From positions 47,850,936 to 47,914,935 of the forward strand of contig NC_065879.2 of assembly GCF_932274485.2 (NCBI RefSeq): DNA of 64,000 nt. The letters are read 5' to 3'. Every line of letters begins with the position of its first letter. Position 1 is the first letter of the stretch. The notes under the pieces were generated by a model that was not told where the DNA came from, did no database searches, and saw only the letters and a program-made list of their open reading frames with translations. The DNA is from Patella vulgata (taxonomy: Eukaryota; Mollusca; Gastropoda; Patellidae). A program made the translations under genes and the position numbers. This document shows positions 45,596 to 61,187 of this stretch, one piece after another.

Positions 45596-47509
45596 AACTA
45601 GAACTGCGAAGCAGTAATGACGGGTTTCACCGGTGCCACGTTACCCTTGAACTTATGTCACTTCCGGTACCAATGAAACCGTTAAACAGGTTTCCACATA
45701 AGCATTGCACACATGAAATAAAATGGACGCAGAAACAACCAAATCCAGCAATCAATTCATTTGCTACATGTCAGTGATCCTGTCAAAATTACATTACTTC
45801 CGGTGATAATGAAAATGTTAAATTGGTTTATGAAATCAGAAATAGCATGATCACATGGTGAAAATTTTATGTAAATCCTATAATAATTGCCACCTTTATA
45901 GACCAAAAACCTTGAAAAATGACTTGTAGAAAATCGCCTATTTCTCTGCAACCGTACAAGTTAGAAACCATTTTGAGGTATCTGTATGATCGAAGGAGTT
46001 CATTCTATTTGTTGATTGGAATCAAATATCATAATTTTAAAAACATTACAAATCTGATTCATTTGAATAAAATATCTGTTTTGAAGGCTAAAAATACAGT
46101 TTTTGCCAAAATGACGTTACTTCCGGTGATAATGAAAATCTGAAATTACTTGTATGAAATCGTAAATGGCATTATGTATCACACAGTGAAAATTTCATGA
46201 AAATCGAATAATAATTGAGACTTTTATTGACAAAAAACCTTAAAAAGTGACCTGTTGAAAATTGCTTATTTCTCCGCAACTGAACAAGTTAGAAACCATT
46301 TTGTGATATCTATATGATCGTAAGGGGTCATTGTATTAGTTGATTTGAATCAAATATCAAAATTTTAAACAAATAACAAATATGACTCATTTGAATAAAT
46401 TACTGGTTTCGAAGGCTATAAATACAATTTTTGCCCAAATTACGTCATTTCCGGTGATATTGAAAGGGTTAATTTGGTTTGACCTAGTTAAAATTGACAT
46501 TACACATCAAATGGTGTCACTTTTATGAAAATCGAATAATAATTGACTCTTTTACAGGCAAACTAGCGTAAAAAGTGACTCATGCAAAATTGCCCATTTC
46601 TCGGCAACTGCGCATATTACAAATTAATTTTCACATACATTCTCTCCGTATAGATTATTGCTACGAGTTTATGAAAGTTACGAAGTAATATTTTAAAATA
46701 TGAAAACGCTGGATGGGTTGTAAATAGCTTAATTTTACACCTTTTTTCACCTTTTAATCGAAATAGCCCGAAAACGGAATCGAAATTAAAAAAACTGGTC
46801 CCAACATTTTGTGCGCCTTTAAAGGGCGCACAATTTCAGTTATACCAGATTTGAAAACAATAATATTTGCTTTCGAAAAATGGTACCTAACTGTCAAAAT
46901 TGTAGTTTTTTGTCAATTTACGCCACTTCCGGTGCCGACAGATAACACTATTGGTAACAAAAAAAATGACAATTGAGACAACGGAGCATATGAACTTTGT
47001 TTTATACAAATCGAACAATAAATAATTAATCTAGGACTGAAAAACTGAATTAGCCAATGGGGGCCAAGGAAAATTACCGAGACAAAAAATTTTCACATTT
47101 TTGCCCAAGTCAGAGGGCTCGTTATATTTGTGTAAAACACGACTAAAAAATATTCATAAATAAAAAAGTTTTTTGTAAAAATTTAAATTTTCTAAATTTA
47201 GCGCCTAATATCTGCGAAGATTTGCCGAAACTCAAAAATCAAAAGTAGCGCAGCTATGTGCCCTGTCTCCAGCTATGCCAAAATGTATCGAAAGTTAAAA
47301 TCCCATGATTATTGTTAAAATTACCGCAATATTTGTAAAAACGATAACTTCGGTGATTTCGGACATTTCGCATTGTCGCAGAACGTTCAAAATAGCTTTA
47401 TCCTCTAAGTCACACCCACTTTCCCAGTAAAACCGAAGAAATCGTAACGATGCGACAAGTAGTTGCTGAGATCTACTCAAAACAAAAGAAGAATAATAAT
47501 AATAATAAG
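45596..47509 (+). repeat. Array unit 9 (type A, unit-3 subgroup)
   Basis: Complete, 1914 bp. The B-then-unit-3-type order of units 8-9 recurs in units 13-14. Confidence 0.9.
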
Positions 47510-49420
47510 AACTAGAACTGCGAAGCAGTAATGACGGGTTTCACCGGTGCCACGTTACCCTTGAACTGATGTCACTTCCGGTACCAATGAAACCGTTAAA
47601 CAGGTTTCCACATAAGCATTGCACACATGAAATAAAATGGACGCAGAAACAACCAAATCCAGCAACCAATTCATTTGCTACATGTCAGTGATCCTGTCAA
47701 AATTACATTACTTCCGGTGATAATGAAAATGTTAAATTGGTTTATGAAATCAGAAATAGCATCATCACATGGTGAAAATTTAATGTAAATCCTATAATAA
47801 TTGCCACCTTTATAGACCAAAAACCTTGAAAAATGACTTGTAGAAAATCGCCTATTTCTCTGCAACCGTACAAGTTAGAAACCATTTTGAGGTAACTGTA
47901 TGATCCAATGAGTTCATTCTATTTGTTGATTGGAATCAAATATCATAATTTTAAAAACATTACAAATCTGATTCATTTGAATAAAATATCTGTTTTGAAG
48001 GCTAAAAATACAGTTTTTGCCAAAATGACGTTACTTCCGGTGATAATGAAAATCTTAAATTACTTGTATGAAATCGTAAATGGCATTATGTATCACACAG
48101 TGAAAATTTCATGAAAATCGAATAATAATTGACACTTTTATTGACAAAAAACCTTAAAAAGTGACCTGTTGAAAATTGCCTATTTCTCCGCAACTGAACA
48201 AGTTAGAAACCATTTTGTGATATCTATATGATCGTAAGGGTTCATTGTATTAGTTGATTTGAATCAAATATCAAAATTTTAAACAAATAACAAATATGAC
48301 TCATTTGAATAAACTACTGGTTTCGAAGGCTATAAATACAATTTTTGCCCAAATTACGTCATTTCCGGTGATATTGAAAATGTTAAATTGGTTTGACCTA
48401 GTTAAAATTGACATTACACATCAAATGGTGTCACTTTTATGAAAATCGAATAATAATTGACTCTTTTACAGGCAAACTAGCGTAAAAAGTGACTCATGCA
48501 AAATTGCCCATTTCTCGGCAACTGCGCATATTACAAATTAATTTTCACATACATTCTCTCCGTATAGATTATTGCTACGAGTTTATGAAAGTTACGAAGT
48601 AATATTTTAAAATATGAAAACGCTGGATGGGTTGTAAATAGCTTAATTTTACACCTTTTTTCACCTTTTAATCGAAATAGCCCGAAAACGGAATCGAAAT
48701 TAAAAAAAATGGTCCCAACATTTTGTGCGCCTTTAAAGGGCGCACAATTTCAGTTATACCAGATTTGAAAAAAATAATATTTGCTTTCGAAAAATGGTAC
48801 CTAACTGTCAAAATTGTAGTTTTTTGTCAATTTACGCCACTTCCGGTGCCGACAGATAACACTATTGGTAACAAAAAAAATGACAATTGAGACAACGGGG
48901 CATATGAACTTTGTTTTATACAAATCGAACAATAAATAATTAATCTAGGACTGAAAAACTGAATTAGCCAATGGGGGCCAAGGAAAATTACCGAGACAAA
49001 AAATTTTCACATTTTTGCCCAAGTCAGAGGACTCGTTATATTTGTGTAAAACACGATTAAAAAATATTCATAAATAAAAAAGTTTTTTGTAAAAATTTAA
49101 ATTTTCTAAATTTAGCGCCTAATATCTGCGAAGATTTGCCGAAAATCAAAAATCAAAAGTAGCGTAGCTATGTGCCCCGTCTCCGGCTATGCCAAAATGC
49201 ATCGAAAGTTAAAATCCAATGATTATTGTTAAAATTACTGCAATATTTCTAAAAACGATAGCTTCGGTGATTTCGGACATTTCGCATTGTCGCAGAACGT
49301 TCAAAATAGCTTTATCCTCTAAGTCACACCCACTTTTCCGCTAAAACCGAAGAAATCGTAACGATCCGACAATCAGTTGCTGAGATCTACTCAAAACAAA
49401 AGAAGAATAATAATAATAAG
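47510..49420 (+). repeat. Array unit 10 (type A)
   Basis: Complete, 1911 bp; end type CTTTTCCGCTAAAACC as in units 1 and 17. Confidence 0.9.
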
Positions 49421-51334
49421 AACTAGAACTGCGAAGCAGTAATGACGGGTTTCACTGGTGCCACGTTACCCTAAACATGTTACTTCCCGTACCAATGAAA
49501 CCATTAAACAGGTTTCCACATAAGCATTGCACACATCAAATAAAATGGACGCCGAATCAACAAAATCCAGCAATATCAATTCATTTTATACATTTGTTAC
49601 ATGTAAGTGTACTGTACTTCCGGTGATAATGAAAATGTTCAATTACTTTTATGAAATCAGAAATGACATAGGGCATCACATGGTGAAAATTGTATGTAAA
49701 TCGAATAACAATTGCCACTTTTATAGACCAAAAACCTTGAAAAGTGACTTGTAGAAAATCGCCTATTTCTCTGCAACCGTACAAGTTAGAAACCATTTTC
49801 TGGTATCTGTATGATCGTATGGGTTCAATCTATTTGCTGATTGGAATCAAATATCATAATTTTAAAAACAATACAAATAAGACTCATTTGAAAAAAATAT
49901 CTGTTTTGAAGGCTAAAAATACAGTTTTTGCCAAAATGACGTTACTTCCGGTGATAATGAAAATGTTAAATTAGTTCTATGAAATCATAAATGACACAAG
50001 ATATCATATGGTGAAAATTTTATGAAAATCGAATAATAACTGACACTTTTATAGACCAAAAACCTTGAAAAGTGACTTAAGGAAAATCGCCCATTTCTCT
50101 GCAACCGTACAAGTTAGAAACCATTTTGTGGTATCTGTATGATCGTATGGGTTCAATCTATTTGATCAATAGAATCAAATATCATAATTTGAAAAAAATA
50201 ACAAATACGAATCATTTGAATAAAATATTGTTTTTTGAAGGCTAAAATTTAAGTTTTGAGCAAATGACGTCATTTCCGGTGGCAGCGCAAGGGGTAAAAT
50301 GGTTTGACATAGTCCACTATGGCATTAGGCATCCAATGGCGAAAGAAAATTGAAAATCGAATAATAATTGATTCTTTTACAGCCAAAATTACGTGAAAAG
50401 TGACTCATGCAAAATTGCCTATTTCTCGGCAACTGCTTATATTACAAACTAATTTTCACATACATTCTCTTCGTATGGATTATAGCTACAAGTTTATAAA
50501 AGTTACGTAAAAATATTTTAAAATCTGAAAAGCCTGAATGAGTTGTAAATAGGTCAATTTTACGCCTTTTTTCACCTCTTAATCCAATTTGCTAGAAAAT
50601 GAAAAAGAAATTAAAAAAACTGCTTCCGACATTTTTTGCGCCTTTAAAGGACACACTCTTTGAGTCATATAATTTTTCAAAAAAATAATATTTGTTTTCA
50701 AAAAATGGTACCTAACTGTCAAAATTGTAGTTTTTGGTAAAATTATGCCACTTCCGGTGCCGACAGATAACACTTTTGGTAATAAAAAAAATGACAATTG
50801 AGACAACGAAGCATATGAACTTTGTTTTATACAAATCGAACAATAAAAAATTAAGCTAGGACTGAAAAACTGAATTAGCCAATGGAGGCCAAGGAAAATT
50901 ACTGAGACAAAAAATTTTAACATTTTTGCGCAAGTCAGATGACTCTTTAATTCTGTGCACAACACGAGTAAAAAATATTCATCAATAAAAAAGTTTTTTG
51001 TAAAATTTTAAATTTCCGAAATTTGGCGCCTAATATCTTCGAATTTTTGCTGAAAATCAAAAATCAAAAGTAGCGCAGCTATGTGCCCTGTCTCCAGCTA
51101 TGCCAAAATGTATCGAAAGTTAAAATCCCATGATTATTGTTAAAATTACCGCAATATTTGTAAAAACGATAACTTCGGTGATTTCGGACATTTCGCATTG
51201 TCGCAGAACGTTCAAAATAGATTTATCCTCTAAGTCACACCCACTTTCCCAGTAAAACCGAAGAAATCGTAACGATGCGACAAGTAGTTGCTGAGATCTA
51301 CTCAAAACAAAAGAAGAATAATAATAATAATAAG
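49421..51334 (+). repeat. Array unit 11 (type B with A-type first ~50 bp)
   Basis: Starts A-like (GCGAAGCAG, CACGTTACCC) and changes to B at about 49,470 (TAAACATGTTAC). 1914 bp. Confidence 0.88.
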
Positions 51335-53364
51335 AACTAGAACTGCGAAGCAGTAATGACGGGTTTCACCGGTGCCACGTTACCCTAGAACTTATGTCAC
51401 TTCCGGTACCAATGAAACCGTTAAACAGGTTTCCACATAAGCATTGCACACATAAAATAAAATGGACGCAGAAACAACCAAATCCAGCAATCAATTCATT
51501 TGCTACATGTCAGTGATCCTGTCAAAATTACATTACTTCCGGTGATAATGAAAATGTTTAATTGGTTTATGAAATCAGAAATAGCATCATCACATGGTGA
51601 AAATTTTATGTAAATCCTATAATAATTGCCACCTTTATAGACCAAAAACCTTGAAAAATGACTTGTAGAAAATCGCCTATTTCTCTGCAACCGTACAAGT
51701 TAGAAACCATTTTGAGGTATCTGTATGATCGAATGAGTTCATTCTATTTGTTGATTGGAATCAAATATGTTAATTTTAAAAACATTACAAATCTGATTCA
51801 TTTGAATAAAATATCTGTTTTGAAGGCTAAAAATACAGTTTTTGCCAAAATGACGTTACTTCCGGTGATAATGAAAATCTTAAATTACTTGTATGAAATC
51901 GTAAATGGCATTATGTATCACACAGTGAAAATTTCATGAAAATCGAATAATAATTGACACTTTTATTGACAAAAAACCTTAAAAAGTGACCTGTTGAAAA
52001 TTGCCTATTTCTCCGCAACTGAACAAGTTAGAAACCATTTTGTGATATCTATATGATCGTAAGGGTTCATTGTATTAGTTGATTTGAATCAAATATCAAA
52101 ATTTTAAACAAATAACAAATATGACTCATTTGAATAAATTACTGGTTTCGAAGGCTATAAATACAATTTTTGCCCAAATTACGTCATTTCCGGTGATATT
52201 GAAAATGTTAAATTGGTTTGACCTAGTTAAAATTGACATTACACATCAAATGGTGTCACTTTTATGAAAATCGAATAATAATTGACTCTTTTACAGGCAA
52301 ACTAGCGTAAAAAGTGACTCATGCAAAATTGCCCATTTCTCGGCAACTGCGCATATTACAAATTAATTTTCACATACATTCTCTCCGTATAGATTATTGC
52401 TACGAGTTTATGAAAGTTACGACGTAATATTTTAAAATATGAAAACGCTGGATGGGTTGTAAATAGCTTAATTTTACACCTTTTTTCACCTTTTAATCGA
52501 AATAGCCCGAAAACGGAATCGAAATTAAAAAAACTGGTCCCAACATTTTGTGCGCCTTTAAAGGGCGCACAATTTCAGTTATACCAGATTTGAAAAAAAT
52601 AATATTTGCTTTCGAAAAATGGTACCTAACTGTCAAAATTGTAGTTTTTTGTCAATTTACGCCACTTCCGGTGCCGACAGATAACACTATTGGTAACAAA
52701 AAAAATGACAATTGAGACAACGGAGCATATGAACTTTGTTTTATACAAATCGAACAATAAATAATTAATCTAGGACTGAAAAACTGAATTAGCCAATGGG
52801 GGCCAAGGAAAATTACCGAGACAAAAATTTTTCACATTTTTGCCCAAGTCAGAGGACTCGTTATATTTGTGTAAAACACGACTAAAAAATATTCATAAAT
52901 AAAAAAGTTTTTTGTAAAAATTTAAATTTTCTAAATTTAGCGCCTTATATCTGCAAAGATTTGCCAAAAATCATAAATCATAAGTAGCGTAGCTATGTGC
53001 CCCGTCTCCGGCTATGCCAAAATGCATCGAAAGTTAAAATCCAATGATTATTGTTAAAATTACTGCAATATTTCTAAAAACGATAGCTTCGGTGATTTCG
53101 GACATTTCGCATTGTCGCAGAACGTTCAAAATAGCTTTATCCTCTAAGTCACACCCACTTTCCCAGTAAAACCGAAGAAATCGTAACGATGCGACAAGTA
53201 GTTGCTGAGATCTACTCAAAACAAAAGAAGAATAATAATAATAAGAATAATAATTTTAACAAAAACAATAGTGTTTCACACAAGCTTCGCAGTGTGAAAC
53301 CCTAATAATAATTTTAACAAAAACAATAGTGTTTCACACAAGCTTCGCAGTGTGAAACCCTAAT
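51335..53364 (+). repeat. Array unit 12 (type A, chimeric end) ending in two terminal blocks
   Basis: 2030 bp. Carries CTTATATCTGCAAAGATTTG and CATAAATCATAAGTAGC, shared only with unit 16, and the CCCAGTAAAACC end otherwise seen after other bodies. Confidence 0.9.
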
Positions 53365-53366
53365 AA
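53246..53366 (+). repeat. Terminal block, two tandem copies (unit 12/13 junction)
   Basis: Both loops are AAGCTTCGCA; the last CCTAA is followed by TAA before CTAG. Confidence 0.8.
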
Positions 53367-55278
53367 CTAGAACTGCGATGCAGTAATGACGGGTTTCACC
53401 GGTGCCACTTTACCCTAAACATGTTACTTCCCGTACCAATGAAACCATTAAACAGGTTTCCACATAAGCATTGCACACATCAAATAAAATGGACGCCGAA
53501 TCAACAAAATCCAGCAATATCAATTCATTTTATACATTTGTTACATGTAAGTGTACTGTACTTCCGGTGATAATGAAAATGTTCAATTACTTTTATGAAA
53601 TCAGAAATGACATAGGGCATCACATGGTGAAAATTGTATGTAAATCGAATAACAATTGCCACTTTTATAGACCAAAAACCTTGAAAAGTGACTTGTAGAA
53701 AATCGCCTATTTCTCTGCAACCGTACAAGTTAGAAACCATTTTCTGGTATCTGTATGATCGTATGGGTTCAATCTATTTGCTGATTGGAATCAAATATCA
53801 TAATTTTAAAAACAATACAAATAAGACTCATTTGAAAAAAATATCTGTTTTGAAGGCTAAAAATACAGTTTTTGCCAAAATGACGTTACTTCCGGTGATA
53901 ATGAAAATGTTAAATTAGTTCTATGAAATCATAAATGACACAAGATATCATATGGTGAAAATTTTATGAAAATCGAATAATGACTGACACTTTTATAGAC
54001 CAAAAACCTTGAAAAGTGACTTAAGGAAAATCGCCCATTTCTCTGCAACCGTACAAGTTAGAAACCATTTTGTGGTATCTGTATGATCGTATGGGTTCAA
54101 TCTATTTGATCAATAGAATCAAATATCATAATTTGAAAAAAATAACAAATACGAATCATTTGAATAAAATATTGTTTTTTGAAGGCTAAAATTTAAGTTT
54201 TGAGCAAATGACGTCATTTCCGGTGGCAGCGCAAGGGGTAAAATGGTTTGACATAGTCCACTATGGCATTAGGCATCCAATGGCGAAAGAAAATTGAAAA
54301 TCGAATAATAATTGATTCTTTTACAGCCAAAATTACGTGAAAAGTGACTCATGCAAAATTGCCTATTTCTCGGCAACTGCTTATATTACAAACTAATTTT
54401 CACATACATTCTCTTCGTATGGATTATAGCTACAAGTTTATAAAAGTTACGTAAAAATATTTTAAAATCTGAAAAGCCTGAATGAGTTGTAAATAGGTCA
54501 ATTTTACGCCTTTTTTCACCTCTTAATCCAATTTGCTAGAAAATGAAAAAGAAATTAAAAAAACTGCTTCCGACATTTTTTGCGCCTTTAAAGGACACAC
54601 TCTTTGAGTCATATAATTTTTCAAAAAAATAATATTTGTTTTCAAAAAATGGTACCTAACTGTCAAAATTGTAGTTTTTGGTAAAATTATGCCACTTCCG
54701 GTGCCGACAGATAACACTTTTGGTAATAAAAAAAATGACAATTGAGACAACGAAGCATATGAACTTTGTTTTATACAAATCGAACAATAAAAAATTAAGC
54801 TAGGACTGAAAAACTGAATTAGCCAATGGAGGCCAAGGAAAATTACTGAGACAAAAAATTTTAACATTTTTGCGCAAGTCAGATGACTCTTTAATTCTGT
54901 GCACAACACGAGTAAAAAATATTCATCAATAAAAAAGTTTTTTGTAAAATTTTAAATTTCCGAAATTTGGCGCCTAATATCTTCGAATTTTTGCTGAAAA
55001 TCAAAAATCGAAAGTAGCGCAGCTATGTGCCCTGTCTCCAGCTATGCCAAAATGTATCGAAAGTTAAAATCCCATGATTATTGTTAAAATTACCGCAATA
55101 TTTGTAAAAACGATAACTTCGGTGATTTCGGACATTTCGCATTGTCGCAGAACGTTCAAAATAGCTTTATCCTCTAAGTCACACCCACTTTCCCAGTAAA
55201 ACCGAAGAAATCGTAACGATGCGACAAGTAGTTGCTGAGATCTACTCAAAACAAAAGAAGAATAATAATAATAATAAG
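53365..55278 (+). repeat. Array unit 13 (type B)
   Basis: Complete, 1914 bp, close to unit 8. Confidence 0.88.
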
Positions 55279-57192
55279 AACTAGAACTGCGAAGCAGTAA
55301 TGACGGGTTTCACCGGTGCCACGTTACCCTTGAACTTATGTCACTTCCGGTACCAATGAAACCGTTAAACAGGTTTCCACATAAGCATTGCACACATGAA
55401 ATAAAATGGACGCAGAAACAACCAAATCCAGCAATCAATTCATTTGCTACATGTCAGTGATCCTGTCAAAATTACATTACTTCCGGTGATAATGAAAATG
55501 TTAAATTGGTTTATGAAATCAGAAATAGCATGATCACATGGTGAAAATTTTATGTAAATCCTATAATAATTGCCACCTTTATAGACCAAAAACCTTGAAA
55601 AATGACTTGTAGAAAATCGCCTATTTCTCTGCAACCGTACAAGTTAGAAACCATTTTGAGGTATCTGTATGATCGAAGGAGTTCATTCTATTTGTTGATT
55701 GGAATCAAATATCATAATTTTAAAAACATTACAAATCTGATTCATTTGAATAAAATATCTGTTTTGAAGGCTAAAAATACAGTTTTTGCCAAAATGACGT
55801 TACTTCCGGTGATAATGAAAATCTGAAATTACTTGTATGAAATCGTAAATGGCATTATGTATCACACAGTGAAAATTTCATGAAAATCGAATAATAATTG
55901 AGACTTTTATTGACAAAAAACCTTAAAAAGTGACCTGTTGAAAATTGCTTATTTCTCCGCAACTGAACAAGTTAGAAACCATTTTGTGATATCTATATGA
56001 TCGTAAGGGGTCATTGTATTAGTTGATTTGAATCAAATATCAAAATTTTAAACAAATAACAAATATGACTCATTTGAATAAATTACTGGTTTCGAAGGCT
56101 ATAAATACAATTTTTGCCCAAATTACGTCATTTCCGGTGATATTGAAAGGGTTAATTTGGTTTGACCTAGTTAAAATTGACATTACACATCAAATGGTGT
56201 CACTTTTATGAAAATCGAATAATAATTGACTCTTTTACAGGCAAACTAGCGTAAAAAGTGACTCATGCAAAATTGCCCATTTCTCGGCAACTGCGCATAT
56301 TACAAATTAATTTTCACATACATTCTCTCCGTATAGATTATTGCTACGAGTTTATGAAAGTTACGAAGTAATATTTTAAAATATGAAAACGCTGGATGGG
56401 TTGTAAATAGCTTAATTTTACACCTTTTTTCACCTTTTAATCGAAATAGCCCGAAAACGGAATCGAAATTAAAAAAACTGGTCCCAACATTTTGTGCGCC
56501 TTTAAAGGGCGCACAATTTCAGTTATACCAGATTTGAAAACAATAATATTTGCTTTCGAAAAATGGTACCTAACTGTCAAAATTGTAGTTTTTTGTCAAT
56601 TTACGCCACTTCCGGTGCCGACAGATAACACTATTGGTAACAAAAAAAATGACAATTGAGACAACGGAGCATATGAACTTTGTTTTATACAAATCGAACA
56701 ATAAATAATTAATCTAGGACTGAAAAACTGAATTAGCCAATGGGGGCCAAGGAAAATTACCGAGACAAAAAATTTTCACATTTTTGCCCAAGTCAGAGGG
56801 CTCGTTATATTTGTGTAAAACACGACTAAAAAATATTCATAAATAAAAAAGTTTTTTGTAAAAATTTAAATTTTCTAAATTTAGCGCCTAATATCTGCGA
56901 AGATTTGCCGAAAATCAAAAATCAAAAGTAGCGCAGCTATGTGCCCTGTCTCCAGCTATGCCAAAATGTATCGAAAGTTAAAATCCCATGATTATTGTTA
57001 AAATTACCGCAATATTTGTAAAAACGATAACTTCGGTGATTTCGGACATTTCGCATTGTCGCAGAACGTTCAAAATAGCTTTATCCTCTAAGTCACACCC
57101 ACTTTCCCAGTAAAACCGAAGAAATCGTAACGATGCGACAAGTAGTTGCTGAGATCTACTCAAAACAAAAGAAGAATAATAATAATAATAAG
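55279..57192 (+). repeat. Array unit 14 (type A, unit-3 subgroup)
   Basis: Complete, 1914 bp. Confidence 0.9.
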
Positions 57193-59275
57193 AACTAGAA
57201 CTGCGAAGCAGTAATGACGGGTTTCACTGGTGCCACGTTACCCTTGAACTTATGTCACTTCCGGTACCAATGAAACCGTTAAACAGGTTTCCACATAAGC
57301 ATTGCACACATGAAATAAAATGGACGCAGAAACAACCAAATCCAGCAATCAATTCATTTGCTACATGTCAGTGATCCTGTCAAAATTACATTACTTCCGG
57401 TGATAATGAAAATGTTAAATTGGTTTATGAAATCAGAAATAGCATCATCACATGTTGAAAATTTTATGTAAATCCTATAATAATTGCCACCTTTATAGAC
57501 CAAAAACCTTGAAAAATGACTTGTAGAAAATCGCCTATTTCTCTGCAACCGTACAAGTTAGAAACCATTTTGAGGTATCTGTATGATCGAATGAGTTCAT
57601 TCTATTTGTTGATTGGAATCAAATATCATAATTTTAAAAACATTACAAATCTGATTCATTTGAATAAAATATCTGTTTTGAAGGCTAAAAATACAGTTTT
57701 TGCCAAAATGACGTTACTTCCGGTGATAATGAAAATCTTAAATTACTTGTATGATATCGTAAATGGCATTATGTATCACACAGTGAAAATTTCATGAAAA
57801 TCGAATAATAATTGACACTTTTATTGACAAAAAAACCTTAAAAAGTGACCTGTTGAAAATTGCCTATTTCTCCGCAACTGAACAAGTTAGAAACCATTTT
57901 GTGATATCTATATGATCGTAAGGGTTCATTGTATTAGTTGATTTGAATCAAATATCAAAATTTTAAACAAATAACAAATATGACTCATTTGAATAAATTA
58001 CTGGTTTCGAAGGCTATAAATACAATTTTTGCCCAAATTACGTCATTTCCGGTGATATTGAAAATGTTAAATTGGTTTGACCTAGTTAAAATTGACATTA
58101 CACATCAAATGGTGTCACTTTTATGAAAATCGAATAATAATTGACTCTTTTACAGGCAAACTAGCGTAAAAAGTGACTCATGCAAAATTGCCCATTTCTC
58201 GGCAACTGCGCATATTACAAATTAATTTTCACATACATTCTCTCCGTATAGATTATTGCTACGAGTTTATGAAAGTTACGAAGTAATATTTTAAAATATG
58301 AAAACGCTGGATGGGTTGTAAATAGCTTAATTTTACACCTTTTTTCACCTTTTAATCGAAATAGCCCGAAAACGGAATCGAAATTTAAAAAAATGGTCCC
58401 AACATTTTGTGCGCCTTTAAAGGGCGCACAATTTCAGTTATACCAGATTTGAAAAAAATAATATTTGCTTTCGAAAAATGGTACCTAACTGTCAAAATTG
58501 TAGTTTTTTGTCAATTTACGCCACTTCCGGTGCCGACAGATAACACTATTGGTAACAAAAAAAATGACAATTGAGACAACGGGGCATATGAACTTTGTTT
58601 TATACAAATCGAACAATAAATAATTAATCTAGGACTGAAAAACTGAATTAGCCAATGGGGGCCAAGGAAAATTACCGAGACAAAAATTTTTCACATTTTT
58701 GCCCAAGTCAGAGGACTCGTTATATTTGTGTAAAACACGATTAAAAAATATTCATAAATAAAAAAGTTTTTTGTAAAAATTTAAATTTTCTAAATTTAGC
58801 GCCTAATATCTGCGAAGATTTGCCGAAAATCAAAAATCAAAAGTAGCGTAGCTATGTGCCCCGTCTCCGGCTATGCCAAAATGCATCGAAAGTTAAAATC
58901 CAATGATTATTGTTAAAATTACTGCAATATTTCTAAAAACGATAGCTTCGGTGATTTCGGACATTTCGCATTGTCGCAGAACGTTCAAAATAGCTTTATC
59001 CTCTAAGTCACACCCACTTTTCCGATAAAACCGAAGAAATCGTAACGATCCGACAATCAGTTGCTGAGATCTACTCAAAACAAAAGAAGAATAATAATAA
59101 TAAGAATAATAATTTTAACAAAAACAATAGTGTTTCACACAAGCTACGCAGTGTGAAACCCTAATAATAATTTTAACAAAAACAATAGTGTTTCACACAA
59201 GCTTCGCAGTGTGAAACCCTAATAATTTTAACAAAAACAATAGTGTTTCACACAAGCTACGCAGTGTGAAACCCT
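57193..59275 (+). repeat. Array unit 15 (type A, unit-2 subgroup) ending in three terminal blocks
   Basis: 2083 bp, nearly the same as unit 2 apart from the terminal blocks. Confidence 0.9.
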
Positions 59276-59277
59276 AA
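59105..59277 (+). repeat. Terminal block, three tandem copies (unit 15/16 junction)
   Basis: Same loop order and spacing as at the 6/7 junction, so the two junctions probably share an origin. Confidence 0.8.
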
Positions 59278-61187
59278 CTAGAACTGCGAAGCAGTAATGA
59301 CGGGTTTCACCGGTGCCACGTTACCCTTGAACTTATGTCACTTCCGGTACCAATGAAACCGTTAAACAGGTTTCCACATAAGCATTGCACACATGAAATA
59401 AAATGGACGCAGAAACAACCAAATCCAGCAATCAATTCATTTGCTACATGTCAGTGATGCTGTCAAAATTACATTACTTCCGGTGATAATGAAAATGTTA
59501 AATTGGTTTATGAAATCAGAAATAGCATCATCACATGTTGAAAATTTTATGTAAATCCTATAATAATTGCCACCTTTATAGACCAAAAACCTTGAAAAAT
59601 GACTTGTAGAAAATCGCCTATTTCTCTGCAACCGTACAAGTTAGAAACCATTTTGAGGTATCTGTATGATCGAATGAGTTCATTCTATTTGTTGATTGGA
59701 ATCAAATATCATAATTTTAAAAACATTACAAATCTGATTCATTTGAATAAAATATCTGTTTTGAAGGCTAAAAATACAGTTTTTGCCAAAATGACGTTAC
59801 TTCCGGTGATAATGAAAATCTTAAATTACTTGTATGATATCGTAAATGGCATTATGTATCACACAGTGAAAATTTCATGAAAATCGAATAATAATTGACA
59901 CTTTTATTGACAAAAAAACCTTAAAAAGTGACCTGTTGAAAATTGCCTATTTCTCCGCAACTGAACAAGTTAGAAACCATTTTGTGATATCTATATGATC
60001 GTAAGGGTTCATTGTATTAGTTGATTTGAATCAAATATCAAAATTTTAAACAAATAACAAATATGACTCATTTGAATAAATTACTGGTTTCGAAGGCTAT
60101 AAATACAATTTTTGCCCAAATTACGTCATTTCCGGTGATATTGAAAATGTTAAATTGGTTTGACCTAGTTAAAATTGACATTACACATCAAATGGTGTCA
60201 CTTTTATGAAAATCGAATAATAATTGACTCTTTTACAGGCAAACTAGCGTAAAAAGTGACTCATGCAAAATTGCCCATTTCTCGGCAACTGCGCATATTA
60301 CAAATTAATTTTCACATACATTCTCTCCGTATAGATTATTGCTACGAGTTTATGAAAGTTACGACGTAATATTTTAAAATATGAAAACGCTGGATGGGTT
60401 GTAAATAGCTTAATTTTACACCTTTTTTCACCTTTTAATCGAAATAGCCCGAAAACGGAATCGAAATTAAAAAAACTGGTCCCAACATTTTGTGCGCCTT
60501 TAAAGGGCGCACAATTTCAGTTATACCAGATTTGAAAAAAATAATATTTGCTTTCGAAAAATGGTACCTAACTGTCAAAATTGTAGTTTTTTGTCAATTT
60601 ACGCCACTTCCGGTGCCGACAGATAACACTATTGGTAACAAAAAAAATGACAATTGAGACAACGGAGCATATGAACTTTGTTTTATACAAATCGAACAAT
60701 AAATAATTAATCTAGGACTGAAAAACTGAATTAGCCAATGGGGGCCAAGGAAAATTACCGAGACAAAAATTTTTCACATTTTTGCCCAAGTCAGAGGACT
60801 CGTTATATTTGTGTAAAACACGACTAAAAAATATTCATAAATAAAAAAGTTTTTTGTAAAAATTTAAATTTTCTAAATTTAGCGCCTTATATCTGCAAAG
60901 ATTTGCCAAAAATCATAAATCATAAGTAGCGTAGCTATGTGCCCCGTCTCCGGCTATGCCAAAATGCATCGAAAGTTAAAATCCAATGATTATTGTTAAA
61001 ATTACTGCAATATTTCTAAAAACGATAGCTTCGGTGATTTCGGACATTTCGCATTGTCGCAGAACGTTCAAAATAGCTTTATCCTCTAAGTCACACCCAC
61101 TTTCCCAGTAAAACCGAAGAAATCGTAACGATGCGACAAGTAGTTGCTGAGATCTACTCAAAACAAAAGAAGAATAATAATAATAAG
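59276..61187 (+). repeat. Array unit 16 (type A; unit-2-like start, unit-12-like end)
   Basis: 1912 bp. The left half matches unit 2 and the right half unit 12, a clear recombinant. Confidence 0.9.
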